Notes: a model not told the origin generated them from the letters alone. A stretch of DNA of 39,292 nucleotides from an uncultured Oscillospiraceae bacterium (GCA_910579725.1 CAJTUD010000022.1:1-39292), one strand, 5' to 3'; positions 1 through 8,631 are shown, counted from the stretch's first letter. Made by a program: numbers and translations.

Positions 1-1494
1 CAGAAAATCCTCCTGCCGGGTAAGCACCAGAAGGGCGGCGTACAAAACTGCGGCCGCCATACCCATGCCCACGCACTTGACCATCAGAGCCAGCTTGCCG
101 TCGGCTCCGTCAAGCACGAAGCCGGTCAGGCCCCAGAGAGCGCCTCCAGCAGAAAGGGCGGAAAGGAGGCTCTTCAGCAAGGGAAACACCCGAACTCCTT
201 CGATACCCCGCAGCAGGAGCACAGTCATCACCACACCGCCCAAAGAGATGGAAACCGCAGTTGCCGCAGCCAGCCCCGCCCCACCCCAACGAGGACCCCA
301 AAGCCGGTTGAGCCCCCAGTTGCACAGCAGTATGCCTCCGTTGACCAGCAGGGGAGTCAAAGTCTGTTCCATGGTGTAGTACGCCTTGCTCAGCAGATCC
401 AGCGTACAGAATCCGGCCATGGACAGAGCGTATATGGTAAAAATGCTGCCGGTGGAGGCGGTGGAGGCGGCGTCAAAACTGCCGCCCTCGAACAATACCT
501 TGACAATGGGGGTACCGAAGGCCGCCAGAACAGCGGACATAGGCAGCATCAGCAGCAGGGTGCCCCGCAGCACATTCCAGATATAGCGGAGATAGGCAGG
601 GCGGTCCCGCTGGATGAATTTTTCGCTGAACTGGGGAAAAAGCACCGTACTGATGGAGTAAATCAAGGTGGTGGTCAGGGGAGTGAAAAGCTTATCCGCG
701 TAGTAAAAGGCGCTTACCGGGCTGCCGGACAGCTGAGCCGTCATGGAGGAATCCTGTAAATAGCAGAACAGGAAGATGGAGGTGGTCAGCACCGTCACCA
801 CGGCGGTTTTCAAAAAGGTCTTCACATAGTCCGCCCGGAGATCCAGGGTGGGACGGTATCGATAGCGCTCCTTGAGACAATAGGGAACGGTCATACCCAG
901 TTGCAGCAGCCATGCCAAGGCTACCGCAATCACATAGCCCCCCACACCCAGCCTTCCGGCAAGAACGGCCAGGAAAACAATCAGCGCAAGATTGTAAGGA
1001 ATGGACATGCTGCCCTGGAGGATAAAATGCTCCAGAGATTGAAACAGGGCCACCATCAGATAGGTCAGCACGATGACCGGCAGGGTGAGGATCATGATCC
1101 GCATGTATCCCGCCAGCTGCGCCGACTCCTGGGCGCCGCCCTCCCACAGGGAATCTGCCACAGCGGGCAGGAAAGTGGCGCCGGTCCACACTGCCGCCAC
1201 GACGGCGCTAAGCACTACGGAAATGGTAATCAGATTATTGGCGGCGGTATAGCCCTCTTTCCGGCTCCGGCGGAGCCGGGGGGTGAGAATGGGTACAGCA
1301 GCGATACACAGGGCGTAGGCCGCCGTGGTAAAGAGATAGATGGTGCTGTTATTGGCGGCGCTGTAGAGATCCGCCGCAATCTGGGTGCCGAAAGCTCTGG
1401 CCTGCAAGGATTCCCGGATAATGCCCAACAGTTTGGCAAACAGCGTCACCAGCGTGACAATGCTGATGACATGAATGGTTTTGTTCTTTTTCAC
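1..1494 (-). CDS. MurJ/MVIN-family lipid-linked polysaccharide flippase (3' end outside window)
   Basis: The minus-strand frame gives a highly hydrophobic protein of 498 residues in the window and runs off the left edge, so the C-terminus is missing. It starts with a short basic stretch (MKKNKTIHVISIVTLVTL), then repeated membrane segments with the IIRE-like element of the MurJ/MVIN (MOP) flippase superfamily. The family moves undecaprenyl-linked envelope precursors across the cytoplasmic membrane. The start is GTG at 1492-1494; it overlaps the csaB stop in a GTGA arrangement, with GGAG about 8 nt upstream. Translational coupling to csaB suggests the cargo is the pyruvylated secondary cell-wall polymer rather than lipid II, but lipid II flipping cannot be excluded. 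Confidence 0.85.
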   Translation of the reverse strand, partial: MKKNKTIHVISIVTLVTLFAKLLGIIRESLQARAFGTQIAADLYSAANNSTIYLFTTAAYALCIAAVPILTPRLRRSRKEGYTAANNLITISVVLSAVVAAVWTGATFLPAVADSLWEGGAQESAQLAGYMRIMILTLPVIVLTYLMVALFQSLEHFILQGSMSIPYNLALIVFLAVLAGRLGVGGYVIAVALAWLLQLGMTVPYCLKERYRYRPTLDLRADYVKTFLKTAVVTVLTTSIFLFCYLQDSSMTAQLSGSPVSAFYYADKLFTPLTTTLIYSISTVLFPQFSEKFIQRDRPAYLRYIWNVLRGTLLLMLPMSAVLAAFGTPIVKVLFEGGSFDAASTASTGSIFTIYALSMAGFCTLDLLSKAYYTMEQTLTPLLVNGGILLCNWGLNRLWGPRWGGAGLAAATAVSISLGGVVMTVLLLRGIEGVRVFPLLKSLLSALSAGGALWGLTGFVLDGADGKLALMVKCVGMGMAAAVLYAALLVLTRQEDFL

Positions 1495-2594
1495 TTCGTG
1501 CGCTCCATGATTCCTCTGATAAGTTCCTCGTTCTGATCCAATTTTGCGATAAGCCGTTCCAGACACTGAGCCGTGGTTTCCCGGACAGCCTCCCGGCGGT
1601 CCATGGTTTCCCGGAAAACCGTCTGGAATTTCTCCAGGGTGAAGTCCTCCACGGTAAAATGCGTCGGCTGCCGGATGGAGGCGAGGAAGGAATCCACCTT
1701 GGGATCATAGCTGACGCCGATCATCGGGACGCCCATGACAGCGGCATAGATCAGCGAGTGCAGCCGCACGCCTACCAGCATATCCATGCAGCCGATGATG
1801 GACAGCGTTTCCTCCGACAAGCGCTTTTTGCGCAGGCAGCCGGCCTGGCCGTCCAGATGGCCCGCCACCGTTTCGCAGATACCCAGGTCCTCGTCGTGAA
1901 AGAAGGGGATCAGCACAGAATCTGCGCCGTACTCCTCTCTCAGCCACAGGATGCACCGCTCCACCTCCTGAAGGAAGACTTTGCCGGGTTTCCTGGACTT
2001 TACGGCCCAGCCCACTGTCAGATGATCCGGCCTGCGGGGACAGCCCTCCTCCGCAAGGATTTTCAGTCCCAGAGCGGGATCCGGCCTGCGCACGCGGATC
2101 ACCGGATCCGCAGTGACGTGGATCAGGCTCTCCGGAACCCCCAGCTCCAGCAGCAGATCCCGGCTTTTTTCATCCCGGACCACGATGCCGTCTGTCCGCC
2201 GGAGAATGGAGGCTGTGAGCCTCCGGTTCCGGGGGGCGGAAACAGGGCCGATGCCCTGGCTGTAAATGAAGGTTCGTTTGCCCAGCAGCTGGGCCAGACG
2301 GAGGAGCAGCAGGTAGTAAAGAATGCTGCGGCTGCTGGTGGCGTCCTGGAGCAGGCTGCCGCCTCCGGAGAGAAGCATGTCGCAGTGCCGGACGGAGCGG
2401 AAGATATCCCGCAAATTCATCCGGCGGGCGGCCCGGACGCCGTATTTCTCCGCCGTCTGGGCGGGGGACTGGGACAAAACCGTGATATCTACGCCGGGCA
2501 GCTTTTCCCGCAGGTTGTCAATCACCGTACGGAGGATGGATTCATCGCCGATGTTGTTGAAGCCGTAATACCCCGATATCAGTATATTATACAT
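1491..2594 (-). CDS. csaB: Polysaccharide pyruvyl transferase CsaB
   Basis: This 367-residue protein matches the CsaB group of polysaccharide pyruvyl transferases. These add ketal-linked pyruvate from phosphoenolpyruvate to a cell-wall polysaccharide, which in many Firmicutes is the ligand for SLH-domain proteins. Visible signatures are the N-terminal MYNILISGYYGFNNIGDES glycine-rich start, the SGGGSLLQD motif near residue 75, and the GVRLHSLIYA motif near residue 280 with the family's Arg and His. The length is normal. It begins 2 nt after the DUF5693 stop and overlaps the flippase start by 4 nt, so the three genes form one operon. I expect a cytosolic or membrane-associated enzyme. Confidence 0.93.
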   Translation of the reverse strand: MYNILISGYYGFNNIGDESILRTVIDNLREKLPGVDITVLSQSPAQTAEKYGVRAARRMNLRDIFRSVRHCDMLLSGGGSLLQDATSSRSILYYLLLLRLAQLLGKRTFIYSQGIGPVSAPRNRRLTASILRRTDGIVVRDEKSRDLLLELGVPESLIHVTADPVIRVRRPDPALGLKILAEEGCPRRPDHLTVGWAVKSRKPGKVFLQEVERCILWLREEYGADSVLIPFFHDEDLGICETVAGHLDGQAGCLRKKRLSEETLSIIGCMDMLVGVRLHSLIYAAVMGVPMIGVSYDPKVDSFLASIRQPTHFTVEDFTLEKFQTVFRETMDRREAVRETTAQCLERLIAKLDQNEELIRGIMERTK

Positions 2595-2596
2595 CT

Positions 2597-4792
2597 CTAT
2601 CTTTGTTCCGCCTTACCGTATTTTCTGATTGCCCTGCGGGTCAGCCGGAGAAGCCCCTCGAAGCAGGCGATGAAAATCACCCCGACCACGATGCCCAGCA
2701 GCAGGGAATACGCTGTGCGGACAAAGCCCAGGTACAGCGGCGTGCGGATGTGCATAAAGGTGTTGCACACGCTGGTCAGGCCGATGGTGCCCGCCAGACC
2801 GAACAGCGCCGTCCAGAAGGGGAGCCGCCGTACGGCGCAGTATACCGCCAGCATGATGGCCGGGAACGCCACCAGGAATTCCTTGGTCCTGGGGCGGGCC
2901 AACAGAAGCGTTTCCAGATCGTTGCGGAAGATCAGCTCCACGTCGGAGATGGAGACGTTGGTTTCATGTCCGGTGCGGGCCAGATAGTAGTACCCCGCCA
3001 GCCCCACCGCCGCCAGCAGGAACAGCGCCCAGACGGGGATGTTCCATTGCAGGGCAGTCAGAACGTCCTTGGGATTGAGCCGGTTTTCTTTCCTGTCCTT
3101 CTCAAAAAGGCCGTAGTAGGACACAAACAGCAGGCAGAAGAAGACCAGAGGCAGCAGCTGCGCCATTTTGACTCCCCGGAAGATGCTCAGCTCCAGCATG
3201 AAGCTGGTGGAGGACAGAGGTGCGGCGGTCATCATGGCTCCGGCCAGGGAGATCAGCACTGCTCCCGTCAGAATGGCGATAGACCGGGGAAGGATCTTCA
3301 GCACTCCTGTGTTCCGCTCCAGCTTTTCCCCTGTCTGCTTGGCGGCCGTCAGGAAAAAGGCGGCAGCCAGACAGGCGAACACCACGGCGCTGGCAAAGCT
3401 GGCCAAGAGCCGGAAACTGTTGGGCAGCACCAGCCACGCGCCGGCCACACACACCGCCGCCAGTCCCGCCAGCAGCAGTGTCCATTTCCGCTTCATGGGC
3501 AGGAAGGTATCCGGCAGCAGCGCCCCTCCGGCGCCCGCTCCCAGGCCCATCACCAGCAGGGCCAGAGAGGGTACCTCGTAGTTTTCCATCACAGAGGCGC
3601 GGCCGCGGGAAATGCCGTGGGCGGCCAGACGCCGGTCCAGACTGTCAAACATGCTCCGGTAGACCTCCGGATCAGTGATGTAGACGTGGTGGTCGTCAGT
3701 CTGCTTGACGGGTTTGAAGTACAGCACCCGGATGTTGCGCTCCACAATGGCCCGGTAGAGGGCGTTTTCGATCTCCTCCGCCCCTTCGTAGCCGTAGTAT
3801 CCGTAGCGGTACTGAAGATAATTCCACATGGTGAAAACGCGCACCGTGTTCAAATCTGTGGCGAAGGCGGCGGTGTCCACGCCGGTCTGCATAATATTTT
3901 CCCGCTGAGTGTTGGTTTCAATCAGGCCAATGGTGATCTGATTTTTCCTCAGGTAATCGAGCACAAAATCTGTGCCCTCGTCGAAGCCGATAACCGCCTC
4001 GCCACCGGCAATAATGTAGTCGGGCACAATACCATACTGCTCATAGCCGCGCACCACAGCCTGAGCAAACTGATCGCCGTTGTGCCCGTTGTAACACTGG
4101 GTGCGGGGGATGATCTCCATGCCGGCGGACTGGATCAGCTCCACCTTCTCCGGCATGAGGCCCAGAGAGATATACATGAGCTTGGAGGAGCTGAGGGTGA
4201 TGCGCTCCACAAAGCCCTTGGTCTTGGTGTCGTTGTATTTGCTCACGTCGTCGTACAGCGCGTCGGCGACGGTGCCGTCCAGAAGAATGTAGCTTTTACC
4301 GGCCTCCCCGCCGCAGAAGTAGGAGCCGGCGGGAAAGCGGGCTTCCACTGCCTGCACCACAAAGAGAGAGGTGTTCGGGTACTCGTCCGTGTCGGTGATT
4401 TCCACCATCACGTCGAAGCGGTCATAGCCCCGCTTTTCGACAGCTTCCACAATGAACTGGGGATAGTTGTCCCGCCAGCCGGCGTCCTGAATGACTTCGT
4501 CCATCATGGTGGCGGTAACGTTCAAGGGGGAGTCCTCCATCAGAGTAGTGAAGTTTTCCTCCGTCAGGCCCACCTTGGTGATGCCCATATCTCTGAATTC
4601 CTTCAGCCACCACTCCACGTCGTGTCCGCTCTGTTCGGCCATCCACTCCAGTTCGTTGTAGTCGAGGACGATGTCATAGGTCTTATTGGTGGATTCCACC
4701 CGCCACCGGGCGGCGACAACAAAGATACTGACGATAACGGTCAGGGCCAGAACGCCCAGAAGGATGCGGTTTCTCTTGATATACTGCTTCAT
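2597..4792 (-). CDS. DUF5693 family multi-pass membrane protein
   Basis: A 731-residue protein with one N-terminal membrane segment (about residues 10-28), a large soluble extracytoplasmic-looking part (about 30-400), and a C-terminal half with about ten hydrophobic segments. It resembles the DUF5693 family, which in Clostridia commonly sits immediately upstream of csaB and a MurJ-like flippase, as here. The biochemical function is unknown. The soluble part has an alternating strand/helix look with conserved-looking phrases such as EWMAEQSGHD and GLTEENF that could form a barrel, but I cannot assign an enzyme. Context suggests a role in making or exporting the pyruvylated wall polymer. AGGATC-type Shine-Dalgarno bases precede the ATG. 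Confidence 0.8.
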   Translation of the reverse strand: MKQYIKRNRILLGVLALTVIVSIFVVAARWRVESTNKTYDIVLDYNELEWMAEQSGHDVEWWLKEFRDMGITKVGLTEENFTTLMEDSPLNVTATMMDEVIQDAGWRDNYPQFIVEAVEKRGYDRFDVMVEITDTDEYPNTSLFVVQAVEARFPAGSYFCGGEAGKSYILLDGTVADALYDDVSKYNDTKTKGFVERITLSSSKLMYISLGLMPEKVELIQSAGMEIIPRTQCYNGHNGDQFAQAVVRGYEQYGIVPDYIIAGGEAVIGFDEGTDFVLDYLRKNQITIGLIETNTQRENIMQTGVDTAAFATDLNTVRVFTMWNYLQYRYGYYGYEGAEEIENALYRAIVERNIRVLYFKPVKQTDDHHVYITDPEVYRSMFDSLDRRLAAHGISRGRASVMENYEVPSLALLVMGLGAGAGGALLPDTFLPMKRKWTLLLAGLAAVCVAGAWLVLPNSFRLLASFASAVVFACLAAAFFLTAAKQTGEKLERNTGVLKILPRSIAILTGAVLISLAGAMMTAAPLSSTSFMLELSIFRGVKMAQLLPLVFFCLLFVSYYGLFEKDRKENRLNPKDVLTALQWNIPVWALFLLAAVGLAGYYYLARTGHETNVSISDVELIFRNDLETLLLARPRTKEFLVAFPAIMLAVYCAVRRLPFWTALFGLAGTIGLTSVCNTFMHIRTPLYLGFVRTAYSLLLGIVVGVIFIACFEGLLRLTRRAIRKYGKAEQR

Positions 4793-4889
4793 TGGTGATC
4801 CTTTCTTTACCGCCGCCGCAGGGCGGCCGGGCTTCTTTTTTTGAATGACCCGCGCCTGGGCGCGGCGGATTTTTCCTGTGCGGGAGAGG

Positions 4890-5309
4890 TTACGGTCCCC
4901 GCTTCCGGTAAGTCAGATAGCCCTCCAGAATCAGAGCCGCCGCCACGGCATCCACCGTTTTTTTCCTCTGCCGGGCGTTTTTTCCGGAGAAAGCCAGGAT
5001 GTTGTGGGCGTCGATCGTGGTGCGCCGCTCGTCCCAGAGGCGGACAGGGAGAGAAAACGCCTCCTCCAGCGCATGGGAGAAAGCCTCCGCCTTCTCCGCC
5101 CGGGGCCCCAGAGAACCGTCCATGTTCTTAGGATGCCCCAGAACCAGCTCCTCCACTCCGTACTCTTCGATCAGTTCTCCCAGCCGGCGGAGCACCTCCG
5201 CCTCCTTCCGGGTGTGGATCACCTCGGTATGACCGGCCAGCAGGCCGGTGAGATCAGAAACCGCCACACCGGTGTGTGCGTCTCCGTAGTCGATTGCCAA
5301 AATGCGCAC
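4890..5309 (-). CDS. ruvX: RuvX/YqgF family putative pre-16S rRNA nuclease
   Basis: A 139-residue protein of normal length for the YqgF/RuvX RNase H-like family, implicated in 16S rRNA 5'-end maturation. Motifs include the N-terminal ILAIDYGDAHTGVAVSD with the first catalytic Asp, the central VLGHPKNMDGS block, the DER block near residue 95, and the C-terminal DAVAAALILEGYL with the last acidic residue. It is the first gene of the minus-strand cluster and diverges from rpmG. A TATAAT -10 element on the minus strand lies at 5361-5366, without a convincing -35. Confidence 0.92.
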   Translation of the reverse strand: MRILAIDYGDAHTGVAVSDLTGLLAGHTEVIHTRKEAEVLRRLGELIEEYGVEELVLGHPKNMDGSLGPRAEKAEAFSHALEEAFSLPVRLWDERRTTIDAHNILAFSGKNARQRKKTVDAVAAALILEGYLTYRKRGP

Positions 5310-5412
5310 AGCGTGCCTCCTTTGTCAGCGCGGGTCCCTGAGGACCACAGACATTCCACTATTATACAATACTCCCGGCTGAAAAAAAAGTAGTAGAATT
5401 GTAAAATTTCTG

Positions 5413-5441
5413 TTGACCTTGGGCAGAATTGGTGGTATAGT
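5413..5441 (+). promoter_or_regulatory. Sigma-A-type promoter for rpmG-secE-nusG
   Basis: TTGACC at 5413-5418 and TATAGT at 5436-5441 are separated by 17 nt, and each hexamer is one or two bases from consensus. It reads toward rpmG with a 5' untranslated region of about 125 nt. Confidence 0.75.
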
Positions 5442-5574
5442 AAGCAATACCTGTGGAAATGGGGCTTTCTTTTTGCGCGTTTTTCGCTTCCGCAGGAAAA
5501 GAGCCCCTTCTGGCAGGGAGGCAATCGTACAGGCCGCAGAGCCTGCATACATCTATAAGGAGGTGCCGTTAGGA

Positions 5575-5724
5575 ATGCGCGTTAAGATCACGCTGCGCTG
5601 CAATGAGTGCAAGCAGAGAAACTACAACACGGTCAAGAACAAGAAGAACGACCCTGATCGTCTGGAGATGAAGAAGTACTGCCCTTTCTGCCGGAAGCAC
5701 ACAGTCCATTCTGAGACGAAGTAA
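5575..5724 (+). CDS. rpmG: Ribosomal protein L33 (zinc-ribbon type)
   Basis: A 49-residue protein, MRVKITLRCNECKQRNY onward, the standard length for L33. Four cysteines in two CxxC pairs (residues 9, 12, 36, 39) mark the zinc-binding C+ form. The ATG at 5575 is chosen over the longer frame starting at 5413 because that upstream start coincides with the -35 box and because AAGGAGGT lies at 5557-5564. It heads the usual rpmG-secE-nusG-rplK-rplA order. L33 binds 23S rRNA near the E site of the large subunit. Confidence 0.96.
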   Translation: MRVKITLRCNECKQRNYNTVKNKKNDPDRLEMKKYCPFCRKHTVHSETK

Positions 5725-5749
5725 CGCAAGTAAGGAAAGGAATTTCATC

Positions 5750-5965
5750 ATGGCTGAAGAAAAGAAAGTCAAGAAGGACCGGGGCCGCTGGTTCCGCGAA
5801 ATGAGAAGCGAACTGAAGAAGGTCGTATGGCCTTCCCCGGAGAAGGTCGCCAAAAATACCGGTACGGTTATTCTGTACAGCGTGGTCTTTGGCGCCTGCA
5901 TCTGGATTTTTGACGGCGTTGCCGCCCTGTTCATCAAGACCCTGCTGAGCCTGTTCGCCGCGTAA
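5750..5965 (+). CDS. secE: Preprotein translocase subunit SecE
   Basis: A 71-residue single-span protein, typical for bacterial SecE outside the enterics. It has a Lys/Arg-rich cytosolic N-terminus, the conserved amphipathic stretch SELKKVVWPSPEK (about residues 19-31), and one membrane segment (about 38-62). SecE clamps SecY in the SecYEG export channel. It lies between rpmG and nusG, its standard position, with AAGGAAAGGA as ribosome-binding site. Confidence 0.96.
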   Translation: MAEEKKVKKDRGRWFREMRSELKKVVWPSPEKVAKNTGTVILYSVVFGACIWIFDGVAALFIKTLLSLFAA

Positions 5966-5980
5966 GAGGGACGGGAGAAC

Positions 5981-6511
5981 ATGTCCGATAACGCAAAGTG
6001 GTATGTTGTCCACACCTATTCCGGCTATGAGAACGCCGTAAAGACCACCATTGAGAAATTTGTCGCAAACCGTCACCTGGAGAGCATGATTGTGGATATC
6101 CAGATCCCTCTGGAGACCGTCAATGAAATCAGCGAGACCGGCGCATCGAAAGAGGTGGAGCGGAAGATTTTTCCCGGCTATGTGCTCATCAAGATGGTCA
6201 TGACGGACGATACCTGGCATCTGGTGCGGAATGTGCGGGGCGTCACCGGCTTTGTCGGCGAGGCCAGCAACAAGCCCATCCCGCTCAGCGAAGACGAGGT
6301 CCTTGCCCTGGGAATGGAAAAGCACGAGATCGAGGTGCGCTACAAGGTGGGCGACAGGGTCCGCATCAGCGACGGTCCCCTGGAATCCTTCACCGGCGTG
6401 GTGGAGGAGATCGACGCGGAGAAGAATAAAGTCACCGTGGTCGTGTCCATGTTCGGCCGGGAAACTCCCGTCGAAATGGAGCTGGAGCAGGTGGAGGTCG
6501 AAGGAGACTGA
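5981..6511 (+). CDS. nusG: Transcription termination/antitermination factor NusG
   Basis: A 176-residue protein with the NGN domain (about residues 1-115; starts SDNAKWYVVHTYSGYENAVK) that binds the RNA polymerase clamp, and a C-terminal KOW domain (about 120-176; VGDRVRISDGPLESFTGVVEEID). The phrase FPGYVLIKM is diagnostic. It begins 15 nt after secE. It modulates pausing, termination and transcription-translation coupling. Length and motifs are normal. Confidence 0.97.
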   Translation: MSDNAKWYVVHTYSGYENAVKTTIEKFVANRHLESMIVDIQIPLETVNEISETGASKEVERKIFPGYVLIKMVMTDDTWHLVRNVRGVTGFVGEASNKPIPLSEDEVLALGMEKHEIEVRYKVGDRVRISDGPLESFTGVVEEIDAEKNKVTVVVSMFGRETPVEMELEQVEVEGD

Positions 6512-6668
6512 GAGCCTGCTGAAGTAAGCATGTTTCCGCCGCAGCGCGGCATCGTGGGAGGGTTCCTGCTGCATGCTCCGGTACCGGATAAGGCAGGCAG
6601 CGCAGGGTGCGCCATCCGTTCGCCCAGGACCCCGTCACCACCACATTTTATCAAGGAGGTGCCTTCAC

Positions 6669-7094
6669 ATGGCACAGAAAGTCGTAGGATACGTCAAACT
6701 TCAGATTCCCGCGGGCAAGGCAACGCCCGCTCCTCCCGTCGGCCCTGCCCTGGGCCAACACGGCGTGAACATCGCTGCGTTTACCAAGGAGTTCAATGAG
6801 CGCACCAAGGGCGACATGGGTATGATTATCCCTGTCATCATCACCGTGTACTCTGACCGCTCCTTCACCTTCATCACCAAGACTCCTCCCGCGGCGGTCC
6901 TTATCAAGAAGGCCTGCAACATCGAGTCCGGCTCCGGCGTGCCCAACAAGACCAAGGTGGCCACCATCAGCAAGGCCGACGTGCAGAAGATCGCCGAGAC
7001 CAAGATGCCCGACCTGAACGCCGCCAGCCTGGAATCCGCCATGAGCATGATTGCCGGAACGGCCCGCAGCATGGGCGTCGTCGTGGGTGAATAA
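6669..7094 (+). CDS. rplK: Ribosomal protein L11
   Basis: A 141-residue protein of canonical length. The N-terminal domain carries the conserved KLQIPAGKATPAPPVGPALGQHGVNI; the C-terminal rRNA-binding domain includes AGTARSMGV. The ATG at 6669 is preceded by AAGGAGG at 6653-6659; a longer frame from 6573 lacks family similarity. L11 binds the GTPase-associated centre of 23S rRNA. The 157-nt gap after nusG holds GC-rich inverted stretches but no leader I can name. Confidence 0.97.
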   Translation: MAQKVVGYVKLQIPAGKATPAPPVGPALGQHGVNIAAFTKEFNERTKGDMGMIIPVIITVYSDRSFTFITKTPPAAVLIKKACNIESGSGVPNKTKVATISKADVQKIAETKMPDLNAASLESAMSMIAGTARSMGVVVGE

Positions 7095-7109
7095 AGGAGG
7101 GCTTGAACA

Positions 7110-7802
7110 ATGTTTAGAGGCAAGAAATATCAGAACAGCGCCAAGCAGATCGACAGAGCCACTCTGTACGAGGCCAAGGACGCTTTTGAGCTCATCTGCA
7201 AGACCGCTTCCGCCAAGTTTGACGAGACCGTGGAACTCCACGTGAAGCTGGGCGTTGACTCCCGTCATGCCGACCAGCAGGTCCGCGGCGCGGTGGTTCT
7301 GCCCCACGGTACGGGCCGTACGGTCCGCGTACTGGTGTTCGCCAAGGGCGACAAGGCTGACGCCGCCCGGGAAGCCGGCGCCGACTACGTGGGCGAGATG
7401 GACATGGTGGAGAAGATCCAGAAGGAAAACTGGTTTGATTTCGACGTGGTCGTGGCCAGCCCCGACATGATGGGCGTAGTGGGCCGTCTGGGTAAGCTGC
7501 TGGGCCCCAAGGGTTTGATGCCCTCTCCCAAGGCCGGTACCGTTACTCCCGACGTGGCCAAGGCAGTACAGGAGGTCAAGGCCGGTAAGATTGAGTACCG
7601 CTTGGACAAGACCAACATCATCCACTGCCCCATCGGCAAGGTGTCCTTCGGTCCTGAGAAGCTCAACGACAACTTCAACACCCTCATGGGCGCCATTATC
7701 AAGGCCAAGCCTGCCGCTGCCAAGGGTCAGTATGTGAGAAGCTGCGTTACCGCTTCTACTATGGGCCCCGGTGTCAAGGTCAGTACAGCCCGTTTGGTAT
7801 AA
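7110..7802 (+). CDS. rplA: Ribosomal protein L1
   Basis: A 230-residue protein of normal L1 length, starting 15 nt after rplK with its own AAAGGAGG. It contains the conserved signature KLGKLLGPKGLMPSPKAGTVT (about residues 125-145) and the C-terminal domain-I return ending STMGPGVKVSTARLV. L1 forms the mobile stalk at the E site and in many bacteria represses its own operon. It is the last gene of this transcription unit, as a strong terminator follows directly. Confidence 0.97.
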   Translation: MFRGKKYQNSAKQIDRATLYEAKDAFELICKTASAKFDETVELHVKLGVDSRHADQQVRGAVVLPHGTGRTVRVLVFAKGDKADAAREAGADYVGEMDMVEKIQKENWFDFDVVVASPDMMGVVGRLGKLLGPKGLMPSPKAGTVTPDVAKAVQEVKAGKIEYRLDKTNIIHCPIGKVSFGPEKLNDNFNTLMGAIIKAKPAAAKGQYVRSCVTASTMGPGVKVSTARLV

Positions 7803-7818
7803 TTCTGTAAAATCTTAT

Positions 7819-7858
7819 AAAAAGAACTCCAGACCACAGCCGGTCTGGAGTTCTTTTT
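7819..7858. terminator. Bidirectional intrinsic terminator after rplA
   Basis: A perfect 17-bp inverted repeat (arms 7819-7835 and 7842-7858, 6-nt loop) has A5 at one end and T5 at the other. It can therefore terminate rplA on the plus strand and the convergent lipoprotein gene on the minus strand. The lipoprotein stop codon lies inside the right arm. Confidence 0.92.
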
Positions 7859-8144
7859 ACCTTGGAGGCATCACCCGGATCGTCACAACAATGGATTGTT
7901 CCGTTCCAGAGTGTCTGGCGGACACCGATATCTCCGCCCATTCCGGCAGACGCTCCGGCGTGTCCCAGGCAAAGGATATATTTTCCAGCTGATCCGGGTC
8001 CAAAGAGATCTCCAGAGTGGCGGGGGAGGAGGGAAGCTCCGGCAGCTTGAGCCGGGGGAGAAACGTTCCGCATCCGGACAACAGAAGCAGGGCTGCTCCC
8101 ATCCATAATCCCAGTAAAACCGTGTTCTTGCAGTATTTTTTCAT
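7857..8144 (-). CDS. Small predicted lipoprotein, unknown function
   Basis: A 95-residue protein with a lipoprotein signal: KK, then a hydrophobic stretch (about residues 8-22) ending in LLSGC, the lipidation Cys being about residue 25. The mature part (about 70 residues) looks like a small beta-rich domain ending SIVVTIRVMPPR. I recognise no family. It sits antisense inside the ribosomal gene block between rplA and rplJ, ends in the bidirectional terminator, and is divergent from the XRE gene at 8311. Both probably share the AT-rich control region 8150-8310. Confidence 0.65.
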   Translation of the reverse strand: MKKYCKNTVLLGLWMGAALLLLSGCGTFLPRLKLPELPSSPATLEISLDPDQLENISFAWDTPERLPEWAEISVSARHSGTEQSIVVTIRVMPPR

Positions 8145-8207
8145 GGCGCTGGTGATCCCCTTCTGTCTTTCTCTGATATGTAGAATAGAAAGCCCTATCC
8201 AGCACTA

Positions 8208-8251
8208 TTATATATCTTTATTTTCTGTTTGTAAAGGGTTATATATCTTTA
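8208..8251. promoter_or_regulatory. Paired 13-bp direct repeats in the lipoprotein/XRE divergent region
   Basis: TTATATATCTTTA occurs exactly at 8208-8220 and at 8239-8251, 31 bp apart, close to three helical turns. A separate inverted pair, ATAGTA and TACTAT, follows at about 8270-8287 just upstream of the XRE start. Such same-face spacing is typical of regulator binding sites; the obvious candidate binder is the XRE protein encoded next door. Confidence 0.4.
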
Positions 8252-8310
8252 ATTTCCTCGTTTTTGCAGATAGTAGGATTTATACTATACGGTGAACAGG
8301 GGGATGCACA

Positions 8311-8631
8311 ATGGACTATTTTGCCTGGATTCCCGAGCGAATTACAGAGCTGCGGATGCAGCATGGAAGCTCCGCGCGGGATATGAGCTTATCCTTGGGC
8401 CAAAGCGCAAGCTATATCAATAAGATTGAAAACAGAAGGACGCTGCCCTCCGTCACCGGCCTTATCTACATCTGTGAATATTTTGGAATTACTTTACAGG
8501 ATTTTTTCAACGAGACACCGCTCTCCCCTACAAAGTCCCAGGAGATGCTCGAGGAGATCAGGAAGCTTACGCCGGCGCAGGCGGAGCATATTCTGCGGGT
8601 TATCCGGGACTTGAGTGAAAAAAACGGATAA
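8311..8631 (+). CDS. XRE-family helix-turn-helix regulator
   Basis: A 106-residue protein with an N-terminal HTH_XRE domain (about residues 8-65; RITELRMQHGSSARDMSLSL then SASYINKIENRRTLPS as recognition region) and a short C-terminal helical tail (about 75-106). No metabolite-binding or peptidase domain is visible. It lies between rplA and rplJ, divergent from the lipoprotein gene, and is probably autoregulatory through the repeats in the shared intergenic region. It is an insertion relative to the usual rplKAJL order. Confidence 0.85.
   Translation: MDYFAWIPERITELRMQHGSSARDMSLSLGQSASYINKIENRRTLPSVTGLIYICEYFGITLQDFFNETPLSPTKSQEMLEEIRKLTPAQAEHILRVIRDLSEKNG

Noticed and set aside
2603..4798. 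A 731-codon plus-strand frame opposite the DUF5693 gene
   Set aside because: Its composition (Gln/His/Gly-rich, no domain) is that expected for the antisense of a GC-rich coding sequence, and the minus-strand gene has family support.
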